This document shows, one piece after another, positions 16,852-25,496 of a stretch of 64,000 bases of DNA. This DNA comes from Candidatus Gastranaerophilales bacterium. GTDB lineage: Bacteria > Cyanobacteriota > Vampirovibrionia > Gastranaerophilales > Gastranaerophilaceae. The notes beneath the pieces were generated by a model. That model was not told the DNA's origin. It saw only the letters and a program-made list of their open reading frames with translations, and did no database searches. Location of the stretch: positions 296,248 through 360,247 of the forward strand of contig CAJOJE010000001.1 in assembly GCA_905234865.1 (NCBI GenBank). The letters run 5' to 3'. How positions within the stretch are numbered: the first letter of the stretch is position 1; the number at the start of each line of letters is the position of its first letter. Made by a program: the position numbers and the translations under genes.

Positions 16852-18096
16852 TTATAATTTACAGAAAAAATAATCCTCGGTGGTACTATGAGACCAACTG
16901 AGAGGATTGGATGTAGTGTATCCTACACGTATTGCAACATTTGAAAGCAGTTGCGACTCATATGTCCAAAATCCGTTACTGCTTGATGTAAGTTCAGAAT
17001 TAATTATTTGGATACCTGAATCTTTATTCCTGTAATCAGGAAGTCCAAATTCCGCAACTCTTGCCGCAGTAGAGTCATCGTAAGTTAAACCGAATACGCC
17101 ATTCCCGTTAACACCTGCTATATATGAATCAATTCCATATATATAATTCACCATTTTACTTATATCTTCAGCGCTTGCCATTTTATTCAAACCGCCACAT
17201 TCTCTTACAAGAGAAGCAAACCATTGGTAATTAACGGTGTCAGAACTAAATTCATAACAAAAGTTATCAGGCAAGCCCCATTTAGATTTATTGGCTTCGC
17301 ACTCCGCTCGGGTTACATATCCTTTCGACTCAACAATATCTACAAGACTCAACGGCGCCGAAAAACATAAGCTGAGTGTTTTTCCGATACAAGTTTTTCC
17401 GATACTTTTTGCAGACCCTATAAGATAAACATCTTTCCCCAATTGATTTGGTTTTTTATCTCCGTCTACATCAACTAAACCTGCGATACATCCTGAAGCT
17501 GCATTTCCTTGATAAACCCCTGCAGCAACTTCAGGGCATTTTGAATTATAAGAAAGGATGTACCTGACGCCGTCAATCGTATAAAAGGCAAGAGAGGGAC
17601 TTGACCAATCATTTTTATCATCATTATCTTTAATTCCAAAAGAAGAACCGCCCGAACCTAACGAAGATATTTCAACTTCTTCACCTTCCGTTGTTTTAAC
17701 AATATTGTAATTATCTCCAAGGCATGATTCAAAAGAAGATAAATCGGAAGGGTTATCGCCAACTCGGCATACTAAATTAATTTTAAGATATTTTCCTAAA
17801 TTTTGAATAAAATCGTAAGTATCGGAATAGTATGGACCCAGTGCGTTATTTAAAGCCATTAATTGAGCAGCTTTATTGAATTTAACTTTTGAAACCTGAA
17901 CTTGCCTTTCTCTGACTCTTGCTTGAATACTTGCCGTCATCGAGGGAATGACAAGAACGGCAACGACACCGATTATACCAAGACAGATTAGGGTTTCTGC
18001 CAAGGTAAATCCAATTTTCTTATCATTTTTCTTCTTAACCCCGCTTAAACCCCGATTTTGTTCGGGGGGAAGGGGGGTAAACAAATTTAAAATCAT
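16852..18096 (-). CDS. Type IV pilin-like/pseudopilin protein
   Basis: A 414-residue protein with a class III signal: GFTLAETLICLGIIGVVAVL, in which cleavage would follow the glycine and the conserved E is at +5. The 30-residue leader before the glycine is unusually long. The body is soluble and cysteine-rich, with a DVDGDKKPNQLGKD segment. It shares order and motifs with the pseudopilin at 48417 (DG-R-ILxYN, C-xGxxDxDGxKxPN, then xxECGG), so the two are paralogues. It would be processed by a prepilin peptidase and join a type II secretion or type IV pilus-like filament; no assembly genes are in the window. The DNA for the leader contains a GC-rich hairpin. Confidence 0.8.
   Translation of the reverse strand: MILNLFTPLPPEQNRGLSGVKKKNDKKIGFTLAETLICLGIIGVVAVLVIPSMTASIQARVRERQVQVSKVKFNKAAQLMALNNALGPYYSDTYDFIQNLGKYLKINLVCRVGDNPSDLSSFESCLGDNYNIVKTTEGEEVEISSLGSGGSSFGIKDNDDKNDWSSPSLAFYTIDGVRYILSYNSKCPEVAAGVYQGNAASGCIAGLVDVDGDKKPNQLGKDVYLIGSAKSIGKTCIGKTLSLCFSAPLSLVDIVESKGYVTRAECEANKSKWGLPDNFCYEFSSDTVNYQWFASLVRECGGLNKMASAEDISKMVNYIYGIDSYIAGVNGNGVFGLTYDDSTAARVAEFGLPDYRNKDSGIQIINSELTSSSNGFWTYESQLLSNVAIRVGYTTSNPLSWSHSTTEDYFFCKL
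18050..18067. repeat. GC-rich inverted repeat inside a pilin leader
   Basis: CCCCGA (18050-18055) and TCGGGG (18062-18067) are inverted around a 6-base loop, inside a C/G-rich tract (about 18040-18078) that stands out from the AT-rich surroundings. It lies within the first 20 codons of the pseudopilin gene. Confidence 0.6.
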
Positions 18097-18213
18097 AAAA
18101 TTACCCCTATTAAATTACATATTTATTATAAAAAATTTTTAAAGCGCAAGCAAGTAGTAAGAAAGTTTTAAACTGATTTTTTCACTTCTTTTAAATACGA
18201 TTTTATTGCCAAA

Positions 18214-18698
18214 ATGGCAGAAAATCCGCATAAATCAAGTCAAGTACAAAAATTAATACTTGAGGGGTTAAAAAACTTAGGAAAACCGCAAGGAAAAAAG
18301 AAAATTGCAACTTGGCTTATGCCAAACGTTTTTCAAACCTTGATAAATGAAAAACGACCTTTAAAACTCCGCTTGTTAAACTAACCGAGGGGGATATTTC
18401 ACACTTTTTCGGGTCAAGAAAAAACCCAAAACAGGTTTTATCGGAAAAACAGGTTAAAAATTTCTATTATTATTTAAACAATCCTGATGAAATTTGGCTT
18501 GATAAAAAAGATGAATCAATAAATTTTATTTGTTATCTCCAAAAAGATGAAATTGTTGATAATCGGGACGTGATTAAGATAAATATAAAAATAGATAAAA
18601 GCAACAAACAGGAACCTATTAATTATATAGGAAGCGCAGGACGAGTAATAAGGGAATTTGAAATGACGGATTCAAACAGATTTAAGCAAATAAAATAG
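18214..18698 (+). pseudogene. Remnant of a Mu-like phage head-morphogenesis (MuF-type) protein C-terminus
   Basis: Two plus-strand frames join by one frameshift. Frame one (18214-18384) encodes MAENPHKSSQVQKLILEG and runs out in LINEKRP. The second frame (from about 18360 to the TAG at 18696) continues FKTPLVKLTEGDISHFFG, and ends in NYIGSAGRVIREFEMTDSNR. The TPLVKLTxxDIxH pattern and the length resemble the nuclease-like domains found at the C-terminus of phage MuF/portal-associated proteins (PBECR type), but I assign this with modest confidence. A gpG-like remnant follows, which is the order in Mu-like phages. No start, no neighbouring portal or capsid gene, and a frame break: a decayed prophage piece. 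Confidence 0.5.
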
Positions 18699-18792
18699 GA
18701 TGATTTAAGGAAAGCCGCCACCCTTTCATCGAGCAGATAAACCACACTGCACAGCCGGCGAAATTTCTGTGCTTCATAAATCATCCTTTTTT
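18697..18792 (+). other. Long stem-loop, terminator-like, between phage remnants
   Basis: AGGATGATTTA (18697-18707) pairs perfectly with TAAATCATCCT (18777-18787), 11 base pairs, followed by a T run to 18792. The 69-base interior contains a second perfect hairpin, GCACAG (18750-18755) with CTGTGC (18768-18773). The element overlaps the stop codon of the MuF-like remnant. It could be a phage terminator with a large loop or a structured RNA. It does not match the hammerhead, twister or HDV-like patterns that I tried by eye. Confidence 0.45.
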
Positions 18793-18833
18793 ATTATAAC
18801 ACATTTAAAACAATTTTAAAGGAATGTTAAACA

Positions 18834-19135
18834 ATGGCTAAAGAAATAATAAATATAGATTTTAACCCTGAATCCATTATTGAATTTTTAACAAAAATTA
18901 AAAACGAAACGCCCTCCGCTATGGAAAAAATGATGAAAACGGCAAGAGTCTTTATGAAAAATACCGTAAACGAAAATTTTGAAACCGAAGGCAAACATAC
19001 AGGCGATAAACGAGAAATATAAATTAAAGCGGTATAAATTAAAGCGGCCGGAAGGTAAAATTTTAACGTTAGACGGGCATTTAAGGAAAGATATAAGGGC
19101 ATATTTGAACTTGATTTTCGGTAAGACAAATAACA
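18834..19135 (+). pseudogene. Remnant of a Mu-like virion morphogenesis (gpG-type) protein
   Basis: The first frame (18834-19022) has a good ribosome site (AAAGGA) and encodes 62 residues ending NENFETEGKHTGDKREI. The protein logic continues in another frame: YKLKRYKLKRPEGKILTLDG and then HLRKDIRAYL. The pattern F-x-TEG-x-x-x-G, then a K-rich segment, then GKIL-x-x-x-G-x-LR-x-xI is that of phage virion morphogenesis (Mu gpG/tail completion) proteins. A 15-base tandem duplication (19018-19032 and 19033-19047) doubles YKLKR at the break. With the preceding MuF-like remnant this keeps phage gene order. The piece ends against the exported-protein gene. Confidence 0.55.
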
Positions 19136-19138
19136 CTC

Positions 19139-19717
19139 TTATCTTTCCTCTAAAAATCTCTGAACAGTTGTTTCCATTGCTTCTTCGCTGATTTTTAGAC
19201 CGTTTGGCGTTCTTTTAATTATAAAGTATGCCCTAAGACCGCTTTTATCACGCATTGGAGTTCGTATCGTTTTAATTTTATATTCATCTTCGGAAATTTT
19301 TTCATAAGTTTTGTTTGAATAAGTGTTTTTATATCTTACGAGTTTTGCGAGTTTTTTACCTTTTTGAAGTTCCGAAAAATACCTTTTAATGGGAATAATA
19401 ACGGTTTCTTTTTCGCCCGAGTTTTTTATTACAACTCTTTTTATTATTGCATTTTCAGAATATTTATCCACTAAATCATCTTTATAATTATTGGATGAAT
19501 CAACATAAGAACTAAAAAAATCTTCGATTTCAGAAATTTCGGATGAAGAAATGGGCGCACTATCGGCAAAAGCAGGCGTAAAAAAAGAAGAGTTGATAAA
19601 ATTTGAAAAAGGTTCAAGAGAATACGACAATGCCTTTTTTTCATTACTGCTAATTTCAAAAATAAACAAAGAAAAAACGGCAACAAAAAAGCATAACCAA
19701 AAAGTAATTTTTTTCAT
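19139..19717 (-). CDS. Exported protein, possible NTF2-like fold
   Basis: A 192-residue protein with an N-terminal hydrophobic signal/anchor (about residues 3-22) and a serine-rich stretch before the body. The body (about 55-192) begins with SEIEDFFSSYVDSSNN and has alternating strands ending VQRFLEER, which faintly resembles NTF2/SnoaL-like domains. This is weak. AAGGA precedes the ATG. It lies downstream of rpoC2 on the same strand, after a probable terminator, so it is likely a separate unit. Confidence 0.5.
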   Translation of the reverse strand: MKKITFWLCFFVAVFSLFIFEISSNEKKALSYSLEPFSNFINSSFFTPAFADSAPISSSEISEIEDFFSSYVDSSNNYKDDLVDKYSENAIIKRVVIKNSGEKETVIIPIKRYFSELQKGKKLAKLVRYKNTYSNKTYEKISEDEYKIKTIRTPMRDKSGLRAYFIIKRTPNGLKISEEAMETTVQRFLEER

Positions 19718-19774
19718 TTTAAAAATCCTTATATGTATTATGCTTTTCAGTTTATTTTAAAATTAAAAGATTAA

Positions 19775-19806
19775 AATTGCCCGATTGTTTTTCAAACCGA
19801 GCAATT
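19775..19806 (-). terminator. Probable rpoBC terminator
   Basis: A 12-pair stem with two G-T wobbles joins 19795-19806 to 19775-19786 on the minus strand, followed by TTTTAAT. It lies 9 bases past the rpoC2 stop codon. Confidence 0.55.
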
Positions 19807-19814
19807 ATTTAAGA

Positions 19815-22800
19815 TTACTCAAGAGTAAAGCCTTGACCGCCGAACATTCCTTCAATTTCTTCAAGAATAGCGGAGGGTTTTCTTGCTTGATTTTTTTGTT
19901 GAGCTCTGCGCATTGCTTCTTTTTCTTTTTCTTCGCAAGCGTTGATTAAGTGGTGATATCCCGTTCCTGCAGGAATTAATCTACCGATAATAACGTTTTC
20001 TTTTAAGCCTCTCAACATATCTTTTTTGCCTTCAACTGCAGCTTCCGTCAAAATTCTTGTCGTTTCTTGGAAAGAAGCGGCAGAAATAAAGGATTCGGTA
20101 TTCAAAGAAGCTTTTGTAATACCAAGCAATAACGCTTCGTAAGTTGCCTTAATGCCGCCTTCTTCGGTATTAATTTTAGCGTTTTCGGCTTCAACAACTT
20201 TTAATTCGACAAGCTCTCCGGGAAGAAGTTTTGTCGTTCCGGAATCTATGACTTTTACTTTTTTAATCATCTGACGAACGATAACCTCAACGTGCTTATC
20301 GGCAATTTCAACGCCCTGAGAACGATAAACCCTTTGAACTTCATCGACTAAATATTGTTGAGCTGCATTTGCTCCTTTCAATCTGATAACATCGTGAGGA
20401 TTTAAAGGACCTGATGTTAAAGGTTGACCTTTTTCGATAACTTGCTTATCGGAAACAATAACGCTGGATTCAATCGGATATTTAATTTCCGTTCTGCCGT
20501 TTTCGTTGACGATATAAAGTCTTGCAACATCATCATCAACTTCAATTTGAGCAACACCGTCCTCTTCTGCAACTATTGCGGAGTCTTTCGGTTTTCTTGC
20601 TTCAAGAAGCTCTTCTACCCTAGGCAAACCTTGAACGATGTCACCTGTTTTTTGTCTTTCGAATACCAACGTTGCAAGCAAGTCGCCTCTTAGAATAAGT
20701 GCATTATTTTCAACCTGAAGAAGCGTTCCCGGGCTAATTAAATGAGGTCTGCCTATTCTGACCGTTACATAATCATCGCCGGTTTCAACAACTCTGCCCG
20801 AAGTTTTAGTTGTATCGCCCGTTGAAGAAACAACTGCATCCAATTTAACAAAGTCACCAACGTTAACGGAAGGTTTTCCTTTAATTTTAATTACATTCTC
20901 GTTTTTAGCTGAAACAAGAAGTAATCTTCTTAAATCTTTATCTGTTTGTTTAATTGAAGCGACGGAATCGTCAATCGAGAGAACCTGAGTCTTTGTAACG
21001 GGCGTTCTAGGCTCGATTATTTGACCGTTTTCGACCAAAAGTTCAGTTTGCAGGGAAGATAATGTTCTTGAGGCATCATCTTGCTCACGTCTTACGATTA
21101 AAGTTTCCAATACGACAATTTTTAAATCGCCTGTTTTATCAAGTTCTACAAGACCTTTCAAGTGGCTTAAATATCCGCTCATTGAAAGAACCAGACTTGT
21201 TCTTGTAAGAACTGCACCATCCAAACTTCTTACTCTTGCGCCATCTTTAAATTGCAATTGCGTTAAAGGAAGAATTTCAATCGCTTCATCCGTTGTTTCA
21301 AACTCGATTGAAACATCTCTGGGTTCAATCGTAAAGCTTTGAACGGGTCTTACAAGGATTTGAACTTGTTGCTTATCTAAAGAATCCTCATCAACGATAT
21401 CTTCGGTTATTTCTTCATCTAAATCATCCAAATCATCAAGTAAATCATGATCGTTTTCAACAATCGTTACGATTGAATCAACTTTTGCTTTGATTTTACC
21501 CGCAACTACCGAACCTGCTCTGATTACTTCATTTTCATCAACTTCGAGATCATTGATTGAATCAAGAGTATATAATTCGCCGGGACGAACTACAACTTCA
21601 TGGATGATATCATTAAATTCTTTGATTTCAACGATACCGTCAATGTGGGTGTATAAATCTTTAACGACTTCCGTTCCCGCTTCAACGTAAGTACCGGATT
21701 CAACCAATTTAAGCGAAGAATCTTTTGAAATTTGGTGAATTTCTTCAGGAATAAAGATAACTTCGCCGCCTTTTGTCACAACTTGATTTTCACCGACCTC
21801 AATACCGTTATATCTGATTTCGCCCGAGCTTGTAACTTTATGTTCATCGTCAATAAGTTCGGCAATAATCATGCCGTTTTCAACCGTTGTATCAACGGGA
21901 CATTTAACGATATATTTTTCATCGGTTGTCGGAACATGCCAAATTTGTTCTTTTTTGGTTTGTTCAAAAATTGCATTTGAAGGCTGAATTGAAGCTATAA
22001 CAATCGTGAGTTCTTTACCTGCAACAATTTTCCTGATTTTTTTGCCTTCGAATTGAACTTCTTCAACTTCAAGAGAATTATTAACTCGAACTTCACCGCC
22101 ATGTTCGGACACAATTAAAGTTTCGGCAAGTTTTTCGCCTTTTTTAACCTTTTGATTATCGGAAACAAGTATTTTTGAGCCTGCGGGAAGCGTATAAACA
22201 TCTCCACCCAAAACCCAGACAATACCTGACTTGTTGGAAGTTCTTGAAACGTTACCCTGCCTGTCTTTCTTTTCATCGGCAACAAAATCTTCAAATACGA
22301 CTTCGCCTGCAATGTCAGATGTAATATCTTTTGTGGCTTTTTCGGTCAAACGACCGCCGTCACCCTTTGAAGCAGGTTCAAATTCGGCAATTTCATCACC
22401 TTTTTTAAAAAATTGACCTTTAGTGAAAGAAACTTTCGCATTCATCGGAATGTGAAGCTTTTCTTGTTTTTTACCGTCTTTAATCGTAACATCGACTTCT
22501 TTGATTGCAATTTGAACAACATCACCATGACGAGTTCTCATTTCACGAGTTTTTACATCATCGTCAATAACACCGTCAAAAGGAGCAACAACGTGTTTCA
22601 TTGCGCCCGCACCTTTAAATACGCCGCCCGTGTGGAATGTTCTCATTGTAAGCTGTGTACCTGGTTCACCGATTGATTGAGCAGCAATAATACCGATTGC
22701 TTCGCCGATATCAACGAGCCTTTGGGTCGTCATTGCCCAGCCGTAACATTTTTGGCAAATACCGTATTCAAGCTCACAGGTTAATGTTGACCTGACATCA

Positions 22801-23663
22801 ACTTCATCCAAATCAAGAGTTCTGATTTTAGATAAATCATTTCTGTCTAATGTTTTATTTCTTTCAATAATAACATTTCCGTCTTTATCCAAAATATCTT
22901 GCGCAATCGTTCTTCCAAGCAGTCTGTCTGCCAAAGGAACAACAACACTCTCGCCGTCTTTAATTGCGGTAAGTCTGATTGATTTTTGAGTATGGCAATC
23001 ATGCTCTCTAATGATAACATCTTGCGCAACATCAACCAAACGTCTTGTTAAGTATCCGGAGTCAGCCGTTTTCAAAGCGGTGTCAACAAGACCTTTTCTT
23101 GCACCGTAACTTGAAATGACGTATTCGGTACATGAAAGACCTTCTTTAAAGTTTGATCTAATCGGCAAGTCGATAATCTGCCCTTGCGCATCAGCCATCA
23201 AACCACGCATACCTACAAGCTGCGATACCTGAGATAAATTACCTCTTGCACCCGAGAATGCCATCATATAGACAGGATTTAATCTGTCGAAGTTTTTAAC
23301 AACTTCTTCGGTAAGTTTTGCGGTGGTTTCGCTCCATGTATCAATAACCTTAGTATATCTTTCAACTTCGGTTATTTCGCCTTTCATATAACGATAGGTT
23401 GATTGTTCGATTTCATCTTGAGCTTGTTTTAAAAGTTCGCTTTTAACGGAAGGAACCGAAAGGTCATGAATTGAAATTGTCGTTCCGGCTTTTGTTGCAA
23501 ATTTGTACCCTAAGTTTTTAAGATTGTTTGCAAGTTCTGCGGTCTTAGCGCCGCCCCATTCAAGGTATACTTGAGCAAGGAGCTTATTAAGCGCTTTCTT
23601 ATCAACAATATTATTTATATAATCAATTGTTTTTTTCTTCTTTTCAGGAGTTAATGTTGTCAT
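19815..23663 (-). CDS. rpoC2: RNA polymerase beta-prime subunit, C-terminal part (RpoC2)
   Basis: A 1282-residue protein matching the C-terminal two thirds of beta-prime. Near the start are SGARGNLSQVSQLVGMRGLM and the bridge-helix/trigger-loop region with AAQSIGEPGTQLTMRTFHTGG. The sequence then enters a very long insertion (about residues 350-960) of repeated beta-rich hybrid-motif units (V-x-x-G-x-x-V-x-K-G-x-x-I) before resuming at QGLPRVEELLEARKPK. This matches the SI3 insertion of cyanobacterial RpoC2. It ends in a short Q/K-rich tail. Splitting rpoC into rpoC1 and rpoC2 is a known trait of Cyanobacteria and plastids. It follows rpoC1 by 32 bases, with GAGGGA before the ATG. Confidence 0.97.
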   Translation of the reverse strand: MTTLTPEKKKKTIDYINNIVDKKALNKLLAQVYLEWGGAKTAELANNLKNLGYKFATKAGTTISIHDLSVPSVKSELLKQAQDEIEQSTYRYMKGEITEVERYTKVIDTWSETTAKLTEEVVKNFDRLNPVYMMAFSGARGNLSQVSQLVGMRGLMADAQGQIIDLPIRSNFKEGLSCTEYVISSYGARKGLVDTALKTADSGYLTRRLVDVAQDVIIREHDCHTQKSIRLTAIKDGESVVVPLADRLLGRTIAQDILDKDGNVIIERNKTLDRNDLSKIRTLDLDEVDVRSTLTCELEYGICQKCYGWAMTTQRLVDIGEAIGIIAAQSIGEPGTQLTMRTFHTGGVFKGAGAMKHVVAPFDGVIDDDVKTREMRTRHGDVVQIAIKEVDVTIKDGKKQEKLHIPMNAKVSFTKGQFFKKGDEIAEFEPASKGDGGRLTEKATKDITSDIAGEVVFEDFVADEKKDRQGNVSRTSNKSGIVWVLGGDVYTLPAGSKILVSDNQKVKKGEKLAETLIVSEHGGEVRVNNSLEVEEVQFEGKKIRKIVAGKELTIVIASIQPSNAIFEQTKKEQIWHVPTTDEKYIVKCPVDTTVENGMIIAELIDDEHKVTSSGEIRYNGIEVGENQVVTKGGEVIFIPEEIHQISKDSSLKLVESGTYVEAGTEVVKDLYTHIDGIVEIKEFNDIIHEVVVRPGELYTLDSINDLEVDENEVIRAGSVVAGKIKAKVDSIVTIVENDHDLLDDLDDLDEEITEDIVDEDSLDKQQVQILVRPVQSFTIEPRDVSIEFETTDEAIEILPLTQLQFKDGARVRSLDGAVLTRTSLVLSMSGYLSHLKGLVELDKTGDLKIVVLETLIVRREQDDASRTLSSLQTELLVENGQIIEPRTPVTKTQVLSIDDSVASIKQTDKDLRRLLLVSAKNENVIKIKGKPSVNVGDFVKLDAVVSSTGDTTKTSGRVVETGDDYVTVRIGRPHLISPGTLLQVENNALILRGDLLATLVFERQKTGDIVQGLPRVEELLEARKPKDSAIVAEEDGVAQIEVDDDVARLYIVNENGRTEIKYPIESSVIVSDKQVIEKGQPLTSGPLNPHDVIRLKGANAAQQYLVDEVQRVYRSQGVEIADKHVEVIVRQMIKKVKVIDSGTTKLLPGELVELKVVEAENAKINTEEGGIKATYEALLLGITKASLNTESFISAASFQETTRILTEAAVEGKKDMLRGLKENVIIGRLIPAGTGYHHLINACEEKEKEAMRRAQQKNQARKPSAILEEIEGMFGGQGFTLE

Positions 23664-23695
23664 TTTTTATATTTCCCTCTTTATTAAATACTTAT

Positions 23696-25408
23696 TTATT
23701 GAAGAACCGATTTTCTTAATGTTTCGTTAAACATGATTCTTCCTGCGGTAGTTTCGATTCTTTCGCCCCTGTCATCTCTGACAACGATTTTATCGTGCAA
23801 TTTAATCTTACCCAATTCAAGAGCTGAAATTGCGTCCATAAAATCATGGAAATAACCCTTAACGGGAGCATTCGGGTCTTTCAATATTGTTAAATAATAA
23901 ATACCGAGGACCATATCTTGCGTCGGCGTAATAATCGGTTTGCCGTTAGCGGGTGCCAAGATATTGTTTGTAGCAAGCATTAACATTCTGGCTTCGGTCT
24001 GTGCTTCGATCGACAAAGGAACATGGACAGCCATCTGGTCACCGTCAAAATCAGCGTTAAATGCGGTACAGACTAAAGGATGAAGTTGAATTGCTCTACC
24101 TTCAACAAGCTTTGGTTCAAAAGCCTGAATACCGAGTCTGTGAAGCGTAGGAGCACGATTTAACATAACCGGATGCCCCTCTACGACCTCTTCCAAAATA
24201 TCCCAAACGACAGGCTCCGAACGTTCGATTTTTTTCTTAGCCGATTTAATATTTTGAACCAATCCTCTTTCGATAAGTTTATTAACTACAAAAGGTTTGA
24301 ATAATTCGATAGCCATTTCTTTAGGCAAACCGCATTGATTTAAGCTCAATTGAGGACCTACAACAATAACGGAACGACCGGAGTAGTCAACACGTTTACC
24401 GAGTAGGTTTTGTCTGAAACGACCTTGTTTACCTTCAATAATGTTTGATAAAGATTTTAAAGGTCTTGAATTAGGACCTACAACCGTTCTTCCTCGTCTG
24501 CCGTTATCAATAAGAGCATCAACCGCTTCTTGAAGCATACGTTTTTCGTTTCTTACGATAATCTCCGGCGCACCCATTTCTAAAAGTCTTGCCAGACGAT
24601 TATTTCTGTTAATAACACGTCTGTACAAATCATTCAAATCGGATGTCGCAAAACGACCGCCGTCCAATTGAACCATAGGTCTTAAATCGGGAGGCGTAAC
24701 GGGAAGAACATCCATAACAAACCAAGTAGGTTCCGTATTTGATTCAATCAAAGATTCAACCAATCTCAAACGTTTAATCAATTTTGCGCGCTTTTGAACG
24801 GAACCACCGGCAGAATCGAGTTCTGAGCGTATATCGTCAGCCAATTTTGTTAAAGTAATTTCAGATAACAATTCTTTGATTACTTCAGCACCGATACCTA
24901 CTTTTAATGTCGTGTCTTCATGTTCTAAAACATAATCCTCATATTCTTCTTCCGTTAAAAGTTGAAGCTTTTTAAACGGAGATTCACCGCCGTCAACGAC
25001 AACGTAATTGTTAAAATAAATAACCTGTTCCAAATCTTTTAAGGTCATGTCAAGCAAAAGACCCAAATAAGAAGGGATTCCTTTTAAAAACCAAATATGA
25101 GAAACGGGAGCAGCAAGCTTAATATGCCCCATTCTATGACGTCTTACTTTTGAATCGGTAACTTCAACGCCACATCTTTCACAAATAATGCCTTTGTGGC
25201 GAACTCGTTTATATTTACCGCAATAGCATTCCCAATCCTTCGTAGGTCCAAAAATTCTCTCACAGAAAAGTCCGTCACGTTCGGGTTTAAGCGTACGGTA
25301 GTTAATTGTTTCAGGTTTAGTAACTTCCCCGTATGACCATTTCAATACCCTATCGGAAGAAGCAATTGAAATTCTTATATAATCAAAATAATCTATGCTA
25401 GTAGACAA
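23696..25408 (-). CDS. rpoC1: RNA polymerase beta-prime subunit, N-terminal part (RpoC1)
   Basis: A 570-residue protein covering the beta-prime N-terminus. Near residues 61-79 is the zinc-binding [39 protein letters not shown] (switch/lid region) follows, then the catalytic magnesium loop [12 protein letters not shown]. It stops at [14 protein letters not shown], shortly after the active site, where RpoC2 takes over. It is slightly shorter than typical cyanobacterial RpoC1. It sits between rpoB and rpoC2 in one minus-strand operon. Confidence 0.97.
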   Translation of the reverse strand: MSTSIDYFDYIRISIASSDRVLKWSYGEVTKPETINYRTLKPERDGLFCERIFGPTKDWECYCGKYKRVRHKGIICERCGVEVTDSKVRRHRMGHIKLAAPVSHIWFLKGIPSYLGLLLDMTLKDLEQVIYFNNYVVVDGGESPFKKLQLLTEEEYEDYVLEHEDTTLKVGIGAEVIKELLSEITLTKLADDIRSELDSAGGSVQKRAKLIKRLRLVESLIESNTEPTWFVMDVLPVTPPDLRPMVQLDGGRFATSDLNDLYRRVINRNNRLARLLEMGAPEIIVRNEKRMLQEAVDALIDNGRRGRTVVGPNSRPLKSLSNIIEGKQGRFRQNLLGKRVDYSGRSVIVVGPQLSLNQCGLPKEMAIELFKPFVVNKLIERGLVQNIKSAKKKIERSEPVVWDILEEVVEGHPVMLNRAPTLHRLGIQAFEPKLVEGRAIQLHPLVCTAFNADFDGDQMAVHVPLSIEAQTEARMLMLATNNILAPANGKPIITPTQDMVLGIYYLTILKDPNAPVKGYFHDFMDAISALELGKIKLHDKIVVRDDRGERIETTAGRIMFNETLRKSVLQ

Positions 25409-25461
25409 CTTCTTTCTCCTTAATTGTTGTTTTGTAGTAAATCTTGTTTAAAAGCACCTTT

Positions 25462-25490
25462 GGGCTTTGGGAATACCCAAAGCCCTTTTT
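25462..25490 (+). other. Perfect hairpin with T run between rpoB and rpoC1
   Basis: GGGCTTTGGG (25462-25471) and CCCAAAGCCC (25476-25485) form a perfect 10-pair stem with a 4-base loop. A T run (25486-25490) follows on the plus strand, opposite to the genes. On the mRNA strand the hairpin is preceded by A and followed by AAAGG, so it is not a normal terminator of rpoB. It may block antisense transcription, or act in the mRNA as a processing or stabilising structure. Confidence 0.65.
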
Positions 25491-25496
25491 AAGAAA

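Noticed and set aside
18697..18792. Hammerhead, twister or HDV-like ribozyme
   Set aside because: The conserved core of each is missing by eye: no CTGATGA/GAAA pair and no fitting nested double pseudoknot.
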